Shown: positions 19,100 to 28,403 of the stretch, in pieces
Layout: every line of letters starts with the position of its first letter
Position numbering within the stretch: position 1 is the first letter of the stretch
Source: Bacteroidia bacterium
GTDB lineage: Bacteria; Bacteroidota; Bacteroidia; Flavobacteriales_D; Sanyastnellaceae
DNA length: 64,000 nucleotides
Direction: 5' to 3'
NCBI GenBank assembly: GCA_030427925.1
Contig: JAUICJ010000014.1
Coordinates: forward strand, 1 to 64,000
Translations under genes and position numbers: made by a program
The notes under the pieces: model-generated
What the model saw: only the letters and a program-made list of their open reading frames with translations
Database searches by the model: none
What the model was told of the DNA's origin: nothing

Positions 19100-19969
19100 A
19101 TGAAAGGCATCATCCTCGCCGGGGGGTCCGGCACCCGGCTTTGGCCCTTGACGAAGGCTGTCAGCAAGCAGCTCATGCCCGTCTACGATAAACCCATGAT
19201 CTACTACCCGCTCTCCACCCTCATGTTGAGCGGCATTCGCGACATCCTCATCATTTCGACGCCCGCGGACTTGCCTGGCTTTCAGCGGCTGCTCGGCGAC
19301 GGATCGGAGCTCGGGTTGAACCTGACGTACGCGGAGCAACCCGAACCCAACGGCCTTGCCCAAGCCTTCGTCATCGGCGAATCGTTCATCGGGGACGACA
19401 AGGTGGCCCTCGTGCTGGGCGACAACATCTTTTACGGGCGCAGTTTTGGCCGGCAATTGCGGGCCAACACCGATGCGGAGGGAGCCATCGTTTACGCGTA
19501 CTACGTGACGGATCCGGAGCGCTATGGCGTGGTGGAGTTCGATGCCGAAGACCGCGTGCTGAGCATTGAGGAAAAACCGGCCGTACCGAAGTCGAACTTT
19601 GCGGTGCCGGGTTTGTACTTCTACGACAACGACGTGGTGGAGATCGCGAAGAACCTGAAGCCCAGTGCGCGCGGCGAGTACGAAATCACGGACGTGAACC
19701 GGGCATACCTCGAAGCAGGCAAGCTCTTCGTTTCGAAACTCGACCGGGGCATGGCTTGGCTCGATACGGGCACCCACGAATCCCTCCTGCAGGCTTCGCA
19801 ATACGTCCAAACCATCGAAGCCCGTCAAGGCTTGAAAATCGGGTGCATCGAGGAGATTGCGTGGCGGATGGGGTACATCGATGACGCCCAAGCGGCTGCG
19901 ATCGCGGAGCCCCTCCGGAAGTCGGGCTACGGCGATTACATCCTCGACCAAATCCGCCGCGGGCGCTGA
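19100..19969 (+). CDS. rfbA: glucose-1-phosphate thymidylyltransferase
   Basis: A 289-residue nucleotidyltransferase that makes dTDP-glucose, the first step of dTDP-L-rhamnose synthesis. The [13 protein letters not shown] signature, [16 protein letters not shown] and VLGDNIFYG are intact. The rfbD gene of the same pathway is 23 kb away at 43207; rfbB and rfbC are not in the window. It lies 2 bp before the prenyl synthase gene. Confidence 0.95.
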   Translation: MKGIILAGGSGTRLWPLTKAVSKQLMPVYDKPMIYYPLSTLMLSGIRDILIISTPADLPGFQRLLGDGSELGLNLTYAEQPEPNGLAQAFVIGESFIGDDKVALVLGDNIFYGRSFGRQLRANTDAEGAIVYAYYVTDPERYGVVEFDAEDRVLSIEEKPAVPKSNFAVPGLYFYDNDVVEIAKNLKPSARGEYEITDVNRAYLEAGKLFVSKLDRGMAWLDTGTHESLLQASQYVQTIEARQGLKIGCIEEIAWRMGYIDDAQAAAIAEPLRKSGYGDYILDQIRRGR

Positions 19970-19971
19970 CC

Positions 19972-20955
19972 ATGAAGCACCCCCAACTTGCGCGGTTGAA
20001 ATCCGTCGCGGACGACGGCATCCAAGCCTTCCTCGATCGTTGGCCTGCCGATGAAGCCGACGGCCTCTACGCTCCGGTCCACTACTTGATGGCCCTGGGC
20101 GGCAAGCGCCTCCGGCCGGTCCTCGGCCTCGCCGCGGCCGAAGCGGAGGGCGCCGATGCCGCCGCCGCCATGCCCGCCGCCCTTGCGGTGGAGCTCTTCC
20201 ACAACTTCACGCTCATGCACGACGACATCATGGACGAAGCTCCGCTGCGGCGCGGCCAAGCCACCGTGCATGCGAAATGGAACGAAAACACCGCCATCCT
20301 CAGCGGCGATGCCCTGTATACGTTGGCGCACATCGCTTTAACCGATTTGCCAGGCGATGCCCTCGTGCGCGTTTTGCCGGTGTTCAACACCACGGCGTTG
20401 GAGGTCTGCATCGGCCAGCAATCGGACATGGCGTTTGAGCAGCGGTCGGATGTCAACGTGCAGGAATACCTGGAGATGATCCGCTTGAAGACGTCGGTCT
20501 TGCTCGCGGCGTCGTTGGCCATGGGAGCGGCGGTCGCGGGGGCTTCCGAGCGCCGGGTGAGTGCTTGGTATCGGATTGGAGAGCAGTTGGGTTTGGCCTT
20601 CCAAATGCAGGATGACCTGCTCGATGCCTTTGGTGATGCGGCCACGGGGAAGCAGGTGGGTGGCGACATCTTGTCCGATAAGAAAACGTTTTTGCGGTTG
20701 CACACGTGGGCGGCGCTGTCGGATGCAGAGCGCGAGGAGTTGGCCCAATGGGATGGCCGGACCGACCGCCCCGCCGACAAAGTGGCTGCCGTGCAAGCCG
20801 CCATGCGCGCCACGGGTGCGGAAGCCGCGGCGCGCGAGCGCATGGCCCTGTACGTGGCCGACGCCCGCCGCGAGCTGGCGGCGCTGGACTTGCCCGGGAC
20901 TTGGCTCGAAGCCTTCGAATCGGTCGCCGACCACATCGTCACCCGCAACGCGTGA
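19972..20955 (+). CDS. polyprenyl (trans-isoprenyl) diphosphate synthase
   Basis: A 327-residue trans-prenyltransferase that chains isopentenyl units onto allylic diphosphates. The ALGGKRLRP substrate lysine and arginine, the first aspartate-rich motif DDIMD (in MHDDIMDEAPLRRG), and the second, DDLLD (in QMQDDLLD), are all present. Product length cannot be read safely; a quinone side chain or farnesyl/geranylgeranyl diphosphate is possible. It is coupled by a GTGA overlap to a small unknown gene. Confidence 0.93.
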   Translation: MKHPQLARLKSVADDGIQAFLDRWPADEADGLYAPVHYLMALGGKRLRPVLGLAAAEAEGADAAAAMPAALAVELFHNFTLMHDDIMDEAPLRRGQATVHAKWNENTAILSGDALYTLAHIALTDLPGDALVRVLPVFNTTALEVCIGQQSDMAFEQRSDVNVQEYLEMIRLKTSVLLAASLAMGAAVAGASERRVSAWYRIGEQLGLAFQMQDDLLDAFGDAATGKQVGGDILSDKKTFLRLHTWAALSDAEREELAQWDGRTDRPADKVAAVQAAMRATGAEAAARERMALYVADARRELAALDLPGTWLEAFESVADHIVTRNA

Positions 20956-21293
20956 ACGACCTCCTTCACGACCGCGATTTGCCCGCCGGCGTCACGCCGG
21001 AGGCCTTCATCACCAAGGTGGTGGAGCAGCTCGCGAAGGACTTCGAGTTGGATTTGGAGCGGCTGCGCACGGCGCGAATCGGTGTGGGGCCGTTGCTCAA
21101 GGACATCATTTCTGCGGGATTGGAGAGCGACCCAGGACCGGTCTTTGCCGCTTTTTACCGGTTGGATTTGGGGGAGGATCGGGTGCGCCAAATCCTGCAC
21201 GACAACGACCGCCTCATCGCCGCGGGCCTGCTCGCCGAACTCGCCCTGCAACGGGCGGCCCTCAAGGTTTGGACCCGGCTCAGCTACCGTTGA
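20952..21293 (+). CDS. hypothetical protein coupled to prenyl synthase
   Basis: A 113-residue acidic, Leu- and Asp-rich soluble protein that I do not recognise. It has no signal peptide, no membrane segment and no cysteine. The start is a GTG at 20952 that overlaps the prenyl-synthase stop (GTGA); an ATG-only reading would miss it. It looks all-alpha, with two helical blocks around residues 18-60 and 75-108. The tight coupling suggests co-translation with the prenyl synthase, but no function can be assigned. Confidence 0.7.
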   Translation: MNDLLHDRDLPAGVTPEAFITKVVEQLAKDFELDLERLRTARIGVGPLLKDIISAGLESDPGPVFAAFYRLDLGEDRVRQILHDNDRLIAAGLLAELALQRAALKVWTRLSYR

Positions 21294-21332
21294 ATTCAGG
21301 GATTCGTTTATCTTGGCCTTCAATCTAACGCC

Positions 21333-21917
21333 ATGCGCACCAACGCTGAACTTCTTTCCTCCAGCCGCTCCCTGCTCTCAGGCTTGTGGCTTCCGGCCAT
21401 CGGGGCCTTCCTCGTCATTGGCATCCTCTCCTCCGTGGGCAGCGGGGCGAGTTTTGGGGTGATTCCGCTGCTGTTGGCCGGGCCGTTGGGCGTGGGGCAG
21501 TCGCGCTACTTCCTTTCGATTGCGCGCGGTGAACGGCCGAATTTTGAAGTGCTGTTCAGCGGGTTCCATGCGTTCGTTCGAACCTTGGCCATCGGGTTGC
21601 TTTTGTCCCTTGCGGTGGGCATTGCGACGTTGTTGCTCATCATCCCGGGAATCATCGTGGGTGTGGGATTGAGCATGGCGTATTACATCGCCAACGACCA
21701 GCCGGAGCTCGATGCGCCGGATGTGTTGAAGGCCAGTTGGGAGTTGGTTTGGCAGGGCGGGCACTTTTGGAAGGTGTTCGGCTTCCTGCTCCTCGCGGCG
21801 CTGCTGACGTTGCTCGGATTGCTGTGTTTCGGCGTGGGGGTGTTGTTCACCACGCCCATGGTGTTGGTGGGCCAAGCCGCGTTGTACGACGAATTGCGTT
21901 CTTCCTCGATGCGCTGA
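21333..21917 (+). CDS. DUF975-like integral membrane protein
   Basis: A 194-residue protein with about five hydrophobic segments and little soluble sequence. The ELLSSSRSLLSG start, the PLGVGQSRYFLSIARGE loop and the YYIANDQPELDAPDVLKASWELV segment fit the DUF975-like membrane family. The function is unknown. A weak TATCTTGG box at about 21308 may provide a promoter. It is convergent with the AAA ATPase gene, with 8 bp between the stops. Confidence 0.75.
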   Translation: MRTNAELLSSSRSLLSGLWLPAIGAFLVIGILSSVGSGASFGVIPLLLAGPLGVGQSRYFLSIARGERPNFEVLFSGFHAFVRTLAIGLLLSLAVGIATLLLIIPGIIVGVGLSMAYYIANDQPELDAPDVLKASWELVWQGGHFWKVFGFLLLAALLTLLGLLCFGVGVLFTTPMVLVGQAALYDELRSSSMR

Positions 21918-21925
21918 TTCCGCCG

Positions 21926-23023
21926 TCATCGGGTGCGCAGCCACTCCGCGAACAGCGGGTCGGCGAGCATCCACCGGCGGGTGTCATTTTGCATCACCAG
22001 TTCAAGGCGTTCGAGCGAATGCAGGGCGGAGCGCACGCTACTCGCGGCGGGCAGGTGGTGCCGTTGAAGGAATTCCATGGCCGTGGGTTGCGGAATCCCG
22101 TCGGGCGATTGGGCGATGGCGGTCAGGGTGGCGGCTTGGACGGGACTCAGCTGGTTGCGGATTTGGCCAAAAAAGCCCTGAAGCGAAGCGAGGATGGCCC
22201 GCTGAACCTCCCGCACATCCTGCAAATTTGGGTCACCAGCGCGGTCGAACAACCGATTGCATTGCGCCTGCACCCAATGCGTCGTCCCCCGCGCCCAGCG
22301 GTACACGGCCTCGAGCACTTCATCCGGCACCGTCCGACCGTCCGCCTCGAAATGCCGCCGAATGAACGGCGCGTAGTCCGCAAACGCCACCGCCTTCAAC
22401 TCCATCATTTCGCACGACTGATAGAACGGACGGCTGTGCTCGCTGAACATGGCCCGCATCAGGCTCGCGTGGCTGCCTGAAAACACAAACCGCACCGCCG
22501 GAAAGGCCTGCATCCATTCGCGAAACGTCGCTTCGGCCCCTGGCTCCCGGAAGTGCGTGATTTGTTGAAACTCATCCAAGCACAGCACGAATCCGGGCTC
22601 AAGCCGACTCAAATACGCCCCGATGCTTTCGAGCGCCGGCTGCGGCGAGCGACCCGCCCCCAAGCGAATGCCCACTTGCGGCGCGCCCGTAGCCGGGTCC
22701 GCCGTGAATTGCACTTCGAACTGCGCGAGGAACCGCTGCCACAGGGACGTGTGCCGTGTGTTGTGCACTCCTTCGCGTGCCAACAAGGCCCAGCCAATTT
22801 TCTCCACCGCCTCGCGCAAGTCCAAGCAGGACAGCAGATCAATGGTCATCCCAGCGCGTCCCTCCAACGATCGGCGAATCAGGGCGGTTTTCCCCATCCG
22901 CCGTTCTCCCAAGATCACCACATTGCGGCCATTTTGGAAATGGGCTTCAAGCGCAGCGCGTTCTGCATCGCGGTCGCAAAACAGTTCGGGCAGGGTGTAT
23001 CCTTGTACGATGAACGGGTTCAT
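21926..23023 (-). CDS. AAA-type ATPase with C-terminal winged helix (COG1672-like)
   Basis: A 365-residue ATPase of the archaeal/STAND-like kind. Walker A is GERRMGKT (about residue 40), Walker B is VLCLDEFQQ (about 168), and a sensor-like FSGSHASLM follows. The last 75 residues look like a winged helix (LSPVQAATLTAIAQSP onward). The ATG at 23023 is preferred to the TTG at 23029 because a TAAATTTG box ends 3 nt before it. It stands alone between unrelated genes with direct repeats upstream. Members of this class are mostly uncharacterised, and no target is visible here. Confidence 0.8.
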   Translation of the reverse strand: MNPFIVQGYTLPELFCDRDAERAALEAHFQNGRNVVILGERRMGKTALIRRSLEGRAGMTIDLLSCLDLREAVEKIGWALLAREGVHNTRHTSLWQRFLAQFEVQFTADPATGAPQVGIRLGAGRSPQPALESIGAYLSRLEPGFVLCLDEFQQITHFREPGAEATFREWMQAFPAVRFVFSGSHASLMRAMFSEHSRPFYQSCEMMELKAVAFADYAPFIRRHFEADGRTVPDEVLEAVYRWARGTTHWVQAQCNRLFDRAGDPNLQDVREVQRAILASLQGFFGQIRNQLSPVQAATLTAIAQSPDGIPQPTAMEFLQRHHLPAASSVRSALHSLERLELVMQNDTRRWMLADPLFAEWLRTR

Positions 23024-23026
23024 GTT

Positions 23027-23034
23027 CAAATTTA
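23027..23034 (-). promoter_or_regulatory. -7 promoter box of the AAA ATPase gene
   Basis: TAAATTTG on the minus strand, an exact TAnnTTTG match, followed by AAC and the ATG at 23023. It overlaps the alternative TTG start, which argues for the ATG. Confidence 0.55.
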
Positions 23035-23043
23035 CGAAAAAGT

Positions 23044-23067
23044 CGTCACGAAAATCTCGTCACGAAA
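23044..23067. repeat. two 10-bp direct repeats upstream of the AAA ATPase
   Basis: CGTCACGAAA occurs at 23044-23053 and again at 23058-23067, with a 14-bp period. The repeats lie about 10-35 bp upstream of the ATPase -7 box, where a regulator or the -33 contact would sit. Confidence 0.5.
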
Positions 23068-23132
23068 CAATCGCATTGAACCGCCTTTGGGAGGAAGGTG
23101 TTGAAACGTGAGGCGAGGCCGAAAGCGCTTCG

Positions 23133-23140
23133 TATCTTTG
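23133..23140 (+). promoter_or_regulatory. -7 promoter box of sucAB
   Basis: TATCTTTG, an exact TAnnTTTG match, 27 nt before the sucA ATG. Confidence 0.55.
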
Positions 23141-23167
23141 CAGGCCAAACCCTTCTCCCCCGTCCTC

Positions 23168-25885
23168 ATGGACACACTCGACTTCCTGAGCCAGCTCGAG
23201 CCCACCGCGCTCGAGGCCCACTACCAACGGTACTTGGCAGATCCCCAATCGGTTGATGCCAGCTGGCAGCAGTTTTTCAAGGGCTTCGATTTGGCCCTCG
23301 CCACGTACGGCGAGGAATCCGCGAGCCCCATTGCGAAGAAGGAATTCCAGGTTCTCGACCTGATTCACGGTTACCGCACGCGCGGCCACCTCTTCACCCA
23401 GACGAACCCCGTGCGCGCCCGCCGCACCTACGAACCGGACCTTTCGTTGGAACAGTTTGGCCTCACCGAGGCCGATCTGGACACCACGTTTCAAGCCGGT
23501 TCCCAGGTGGGCATCGGCCCGGCTCCGTTGCGCGCCATCGTGGAACATTTGCGCGAGACGTACTGCCACAGCATCGGCATTGAGTACATGTTCATTCGGG
23601 ATTTGCCCCGGCTGAATTGGATCCGCGAGCACATCGAATTGGCGAATCGCCCGCGCATTGAGGTCGCGGATCGCAAGCAAATCCTCAAGAAGCTGAACCA
23701 GGCGACCTTGTTCGAAGAGTTCTTGCAGAAGAAGTTCGTAGGCCAAAAGCGCTTCTCCCTCGAAGGCGGCGAATCCCTCATCGCCGCCCTCGACGCGGTC
23801 ATCGAGGACGGCTCCTCGCGCGGGGTGCGCGAAGTGGTCATCGGCATGGCCCACCGCGGCCGCCTCTCCACCTTGGCGCACATCCTCGGCAAACCCTACG
23901 CCGAAATCTTCACGGAATTTGAAGGCAAGGCCTACGACGACGATGGGGATTTTGACGGCGACGTGAAGTACCACCTCGGTTACTCCCGCTCGTTGATGGC
24001 GGACACCGGGGAGCCCTTGACCATCACGTTGGCGCCCAACCCGTCTCACCTCGAGGCCGTCGGTCCGGTGGTGGAAGGGCTCAGCCGCGCCCGAATCGAC
24101 GCGCTCGGAGGCGATTCGTGCACCGTCCTGCCCATTCTCATTCACGGCGACGCCGCCATTGCTGGCCAGGGCGTCGTGTATGAAGTGGCCCAAATGGCGC
24201 AACTCGATGGCTACCGCGTTGGCGGAACCATTCACATCGTGGTGAACAACCAAGTCGGCTTCACCACGAACTACCTCGACGCCCGCAGCTCCACGTACTG
24301 CACCGACGTCAGCAAGGTGACGGAAGCGCTGTCGTTCCACGTGAACGCCGACGATCCGGAAGCCGTGGTGACGGTGATGCGCATCGCATGCGACTACCGC
24401 CAAACCTGGAAGCGGGACGTGTTCATCGACCTGTTGGGATACCGCAAATACGGACACAACGAAGGCGACGAGCCCATGTTCACCCAGCCACAATTGTACA
24501 AGTCCATCGGCAAGCACCCCAACGTTCGGGAGCTGTATTTGCAGCAGTTGCTGGCCGACGGAACGCTCACCGCGGACGACGCCGAAGGCATGAAGGAGGC
24601 CCAAATCGCGCGCATGGAAGCGGGCTACGAAGCGGCAGCCGGCATGGACCGCGCCATCGTGGAGGATTTCTTGCAGGATTTGTGGAAAGACTACCACAAC
24701 GCCGAGCCGGATGAGTGGCGCCAACCGGTGGATACGGCGGTTGCTCGGGAGCGGTTGGAGGCATTGGCTCGCGCCATGAGCACGCTCCCTGAAGAGAAAA
24801 AGATTTACCGAAAAGTCGCGAAGTTGATGCGCGACCGCCTGAAGATGGTGGAAGAAGACCGGTTGGATTGGGCCATGGGCGAATTGCTCGCCTACGCGAC
24901 CCTTCTGACCGAAGGCCACCCCGTTCGCATCAGTGGACAGGACGTCGAGCGCGGCACCTTCTCGCACCGCCACGCGGTGGTGAAAACCGAAGACAGCGAG
25001 GAGGAAATCATCCCGTTGAATCACTTGGAGGAAGGCCAAGCCACGTTCCAGATTTACAATTCACTGCTGAGCGAATACGCGGTGGCCGGGTTCGATTACG
25101 GGTACGCGTTTGCGCGGCCGGAGGGATTGACGATTTGGGAAGCCCAATTTGGCGACTTCAACAACGGAGCCCAAATCCTGTTTGACCAATTCCTTTCATC
25201 CGCCGAGGACAAATGGCGGACGATGAACGGCCTGACGCTGCTCCTTCCCCACGGCTATGAAGGCATGGGGTCGGAGCACAGTTCGGGACGCATGGAGCGC
25301 TTCTTGCAGCTCGGAAGCGGAGAGAACTTCTTTGTGTGCAACGTGACGGAGCCCAGCAATTACTTCCATTTGTTGCGTCGCCAAGTGAAAATGGCGTTCC
25401 GCAAGCCGCTCGTGGTCTTCACGCCGAAGAAACTGTTGCGTTACCCGAAGGCGGTTTCTTCATTTGAAGCGATGGCTACGGGGCACTTCGCACCCGTCAT
25501 CGATGATCCACGCACGCAAGGCGATCCCGGCGCGGTGGACACCCTCGTGTTCTGCAGCGGCAAAATTTATTACGAACTGCTTGAACGGCTCGAAGAAACG
25601 CCGGCGCCGAACATTGCGTTCATCCGCGTTGAGCAACTTCATCCTTACCCCGGTTTGGAAATCGAAGCGGTTCGAGCCGGTTACTCCCCGAAGGCGAAAT
25701 GCCTGTGGGTGCAAGAGGAGCCCCGCAACATGGGGGCGTGGACTTTCATCATGCAGCATTTCTCGGGCGAAATCGCGTGCATCTCGCGTTCAGCGAGCGC
25801 AAGCCCAGCATCGGGATCTCCCGTCGTCCATGCGCGGCGTCAGCAAGCCATCCTCGATGAGGTGTTTGACAACGCCCACAACTGA
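23168..25885 (+). CDS. sucA: 2-oxoglutarate dehydrogenase E1 component
   Basis: A 905-residue thiamine-diphosphate enzyme of the TCA cycle that decarboxylates 2-oxoglutarate and succinylates the lipoyl group of E2. It starts with the E1o N-terminal segment ([19 protein letters not shown]). It contains [11 protein letters not shown], the [14 protein letters not shown] thiamine-binding region, [16 protein letters not shown], and the C-terminal [15 protein letters not shown] block. The start at 23168 is chosen over an in-frame upstream reading because homologues begin there and the promoter box lies between. It is followed by sucB after 29 bp. Confidence 0.96.
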   Translation: MDTLDFLSQLEPTALEAHYQRYLADPQSVDASWQQFFKGFDLALATYGEESASPIAKKEFQVLDLIHGYRTRGHLFTQTNPVRARRTYEPDLSLEQFGLTEADLDTTFQAGSQVGIGPAPLRAIVEHLRETYCHSIGIEYMFIRDLPRLNWIREHIELANRPRIEVADRKQILKKLNQATLFEEFLQKKFVGQKRFSLEGGESLIAALDAVIEDGSSRGVREVVIGMAHRGRLSTLAHILGKPYAEIFTEFEGKAYDDDGDFDGDVKYHLGYSRSLMADTGEPLTITLAPNPSHLEAVGPVVEGLSRARIDALGGDSCTVLPILIHGDAAIAGQGVVYEVAQMAQLDGYRVGGTIHIVVNNQVGFTTNYLDARSSTYCTDVSKVTEALSFHVNADDPEAVVTVMRIACDYRQTWKRDVFIDLLGYRKYGHNEGDEPMFTQPQLYKSIGKHPNVRELYLQQLLADGTLTADDAEGMKEAQIARMEAGYEAAAGMDRAIVEDFLQDLWKDYHNAEPDEWRQPVDTAVARERLEALARAMSTLPEEKKIYRKVAKLMRDRLKMVEEDRLDWAMGELLAYATLLTEGHPVRISGQDVERGTFSHRHAVVKTEDSEEEIIPLNHLEEGQATFQIYNSLLSEYAVAGFDYGYAFARPEGLTIWEAQFGDFNNGAQILFDQFLSSAEDKWRTMNGLTLLLPHGYEGMGSEHSSGRMERFLQLGSGENFFVCNVTEPSNYFHLLRRQVKMAFRKPLVVFTPKKLLRYPKAVSSFEAMATGHFAPVIDDPRTQGDPGAVDTLVFCSGKIYYELLERLEETPAPNIAFIRVEQLHPYPGLEIEAVRAGYSPKAKCLWVQEEPRNMGAWTFIMQHFSGEIACISRSASASPASGSPVVHARRQQAILDEVFDNAHN

Positions 25886-25914
25886 TTCCCCTAACTCGAA
25901 CAAGCACAGCAGCC

Positions 25915-27171
25915 ATGCCCATTCTTGAAATGAAAGTCCCGAGCCCGGGCGAATCCATCAGCGAGGTCGAAATCGCAACGTGGTTGGTTTCCGACGGGGA
26001 TTACGTGGAGAAGGACCAAGCCATTGCCGAAGTGGATTCGGACAAGGCGACGTTGGAATTGCCCGCCGAAGCGGCCGGCATCATCACGCTCAAGGCGGAG
26101 GAAGGCGATGCCGTCGCGGTGGGTGAGGTGTGTTGCCTCATCGACACGGACGCGGAGAAACCGGCCGACTTCGTGCCTGCCGGAACGGCCAGTGCGCCTG
26201 CCCCGGCACCGGTGGCACCCGCCCCGGCACCCGCTCCGGCTCCTGTACCGTCTGCACCGAAATCGGAAAGCCATGCAGCGGGGCATCCGTCACCGGCAGC
26301 GCGCAAATTGATGGCCGACAATGGCTTGCCCGCGGGTTCGGTGGCCGGTTCCGGCCGCGACGGCCGCGTGCTGAAGCAGGACGTAGTGGCCGCCATGGCT
26401 GCGGGCTTCGATGCAGGCGCTGCGGCGGCTTGGGGAGGTTCGCGCGAAGTGCGTCGCGAAAAGATGAGCATGCTGCGCCGCAAAGTGGCGGAACGACTCG
26501 TCGGCGTCAAGAACGAAACCGCCATGCTCACCACCTTCAACGAGGTGGACATGAAGCCTGTGATGGACTTGCGCAACAAGTACAAAAACGAATTCAAAGA
26601 GCACCACGGCGTCGGACTCGGTTTCATGAGCTTCTTTACAAAGGCCGTGACCACCGCCATCCAGCAGTACCCTGCGGTGAACGCCATGATTGATGGCAAA
26701 GAGATGGTCATCCCGGAATATGCGGACATCGGAATTGCGGTGAGTTCGCCGAAAGGCTTGATGGTTCCTGTGGTTCGGAACGCCGAGACGATGGGACTTG
26801 CCGAAATCGAAGCCGAAATCAAGCGGCTGGCCCTTCGCGCCCGAGATGGCTTGCTGACCGTGGATGAAATGTCGGGCGGCACGTTCACGATTACGAACGG
26901 AGGCGTTTTTGGCTCGATGCTTTCGACGCCCATCATCAACCCGCCGCAGAGCGCGATCCTCGGCATGCACAACATCGTCGAGCGCCCGGTCGCGGTCAAC
27001 GGCCAAGTCGAAATTCGCCCCATCATGTACGTAGCGCTCAGCTACGATCACCGCATCATCGACGGCAAGGAAAGCGTCGGATTCCTTTACACCATCAAGG
27101 AAATGATCGAACATCCCGAGCGGATGCTCTTCACGGGCAAGCAGCCCGCGGAGGTGTTGTTGGGTCTTTAA
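25915..27171 (+). CDS. sucB: dihydrolipoamide succinyltransferase (E2)
   Basis: A 418-residue E2 subunit. It has one lipoyl domain with the modified lysine in [11 protein letters not shown] (about residue 43), a Pro/Ala linker, and a peripheral-subunit-binding domain ([13 protein letters not shown] to [10 protein letters not shown]). The C-terminal catalytic acyltransferase domain ends with the [15 protein letters not shown] active-site block. It partners SucA upstream; E3 is probably the lpdA product at 15012. Confidence 0.96.
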   Translation: MPILEMKVPSPGESISEVEIATWLVSDGDYVEKDQAIAEVDSDKATLELPAEAAGIITLKAEEGDAVAVGEVCCLIDTDAEKPADFVPAGTASAPAPAPVAPAPAPAPAPVPSAPKSESHAAGHPSPAARKLMADNGLPAGSVAGSGRDGRVLKQDVVAAMAAGFDAGAAAAWGGSREVRREKMSMLRRKVAERLVGVKNETAMLTTFNEVDMKPVMDLRNKYKNEFKEHHGVGLGFMSFFTKAVTTAIQQYPAVNAMIDGKEMVIPEYADIGIAVSSPKGLMVPVVRNAETMGLAEIEAEIKRLALRARDGLLTVDEMSGGTFTITNGGVFGSMLSTPIINPPQSAILGMHNIVERPVAVNGQVEIRPIMYVALSYDHRIIDGKESVGFLYTIKEMIEHPERMLFTGKQPAEVLLGL

Positions 27172-27243
27172 GGTTTTGATTCTGCGTAGGATGCAACCAA
27201 ATGGAGGAGGTGGTTGTTGTCCCCATGCAAGAATTGAAACACC

Positions 27244-28296
27244 ATGCGAAAATTCCTCGGAGTTTTGGCGTGCTTGGCTTTGTCCGGATGGGGCATGGCC
27301 CAGTACGGCACCATGGGCTGGGAACAACAGCCTGAAGACGATGCCCCCATTGACGTTCTGCCGAATCACGGCGAACTGAATGACATGTCGGGCGGTTACG
27401 CGGTTGGAGACACCGTCCGCAATTTCATCGCTTACGATGTGGACGGCAATGCGGTGGATTTGTATGCGAAACTCGCGGGACCGCGTCCGGTGATTGTCGC
27501 CAATGGAAGCGTGACGTGCCCGCGTTTTCGGGACATTTTCGATGAGGACGTCACCTCCCCGGAATTCACGGGTTCGCGCGCTTTCATCCTGTCGCACGCA
27601 GCCGACTTCGAATGGGTCTTCATTTACGGCATGGAAGCCCACCCGACCGTGGGCGCCTGTCCGTCGAACTGTCCGCCCGTGATCACCACGGACACCACGG
27701 TGGTTCAGGCGGCCACTTACGGGGACCGCAGGGGTGCAGTGAATTCCTGGAACAACGCTGACCACATCGCGTTTCCGTTCACCTTTTATGCGGACAATCC
27801 CGACAACAGCATCTACAACACGTTCTTTGAGCGGCCCAGCGGCTGGGTGGCCTTGAACTGCGATGGAACCGTGGCGCGTCGTGGCGACTGGTTGATGTTT
27901 TCTTTGATCGACCCGGCCATCCAAGCGGACTTGTTGGCGTGGCGGGCCAATTACCAAGCCTGCGTCATCGATTGGGAGCCGCCAGCGCCGGTCGTGGATC
28001 CCGGGCCTTCGGTGCAATTGGAAGGTGCGCCGGAATCGGTTGCGGTGGGAATGGACGAAGCTGCGGGTGCGCGCGCTTCGATGTACCCGAATCCCACCGC
28101 AGGCGAAGTGTTCGTGGCGGTCGCTGAATCGGCGCATGTCGTGGTGTGGAATGCCGTGGGGCAGCCGGTGATGGATGCCCGCTTGCTTTCAGGGCGCAAC
28201 GCATTGGATTTGAGTGGCCTTCCTGCGGGTGTGTACACGGCGGTGATCACCACTGCGGAGGCGCGGTCCACTCACCGCATCGTGAAACGCGATTAA
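27244..28296 (+). CDS. deiodinase-like thioredoxin-fold protein with T9SS sorting domain
   Basis: A 350-residue secreted protein: a signal peptide ending at GWGMAQ, a thioredoxin-like domain (about 55-240), a proline-rich linker, and a type IX secretion C-terminal domain (YPNPTAGE from about 278). The domain matches iodothyronine deiodinases at several points. NGSVTCPRF (Cys92) stands where the animal enzymes have a selenocysteine loop, FEWVFIYGMEAHP (Glu131, His133) matches their EAH motif, and YNTFFER precedes the last strand. Cys92 is encoded by TGC, so no selenocysteine is used. The substrate is unknown; a general thiol or peroxide role is equally possible. Its 3' end overlaps the microprotein gene on the other strand by 4 bp. 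Confidence 0.8.
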   Translation: MRKFLGVLACLALSGWGMAQYGTMGWEQQPEDDAPIDVLPNHGELNDMSGGYAVGDTVRNFIAYDVDGNAVDLYAKLAGPRPVIVANGSVTCPRFRDIFDEDVTSPEFTGSRAFILSHAADFEWVFIYGMEAHPTVGACPSNCPPVITTDTTVVQAATYGDRRGAVNSWNNADHIAFPFTFYADNPDNSIYNTFFERPSGWVALNCDGTVARRGDWLMFSLIDPAIQADLLAWRANYQACVIDWEPPAPVVDPGPSVQLEGAPESVAVGMDEAAGARASMYPNPTAGEVFVAVAESAHVVVWNAVGQPVMDARLLSGRNALDLSGLPAGVYTAVITTAEARSTHRIVKRD

Positions 28297-28403
28297 AACG
28301 TGGCATACAACGTCACCACCTCTCCTCCTTCGCGAACAAGGAGCAAGGCCAAGGTGCCGAGCACGATGAGCAGGCGCACGGCCCAAACCGGCAAGCGCTT
28401 CAT
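28293..28403 (-). CDS. 36-residue DltX-like membrane microprotein
   Basis: A short frame with a KR-rich N-terminus, one hydrophobic helix (about residues 9-23), and a short tail ending TLYATF. Its ATG overlaps the stop of the DltD-like gene (ATGA), as that gene overlaps the MBOAT gene. In Gram-positive dlt operons the microprotein DltX has one helix and an outside C-terminal hexapeptide whose tyrosine (F-I-Y-x-x-F-like) accepts the acyl group from the MBOAT protein. Tyr at position 3 and a terminal Phe are conserved here, and the positive N-terminus predicts C-terminus out. The gene is too short for most callers; coding status is inferred from coupling, topology and motif. Confidence 0.7.
   Translation of the reverse strand: MKRLPVWAVRLLIVLGTLALLLVREGGEVVTLYATF

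Noticed and set aside
16603-19176. An 857-residue minus-strand open frame opposite the MMPL transporter
   Set aside because: It is the antisense frame of a clearly conserved membrane protein. Its composition is His- and Arg-rich with no domain. Long antisense frames are expected at this GC content.
27172-27243. A possible terminator between sucB and the deiodinase-like gene
   Set aside because: The only stem (AACCA...TGGTT) is weak, has an 11-nt loop and no T-run.
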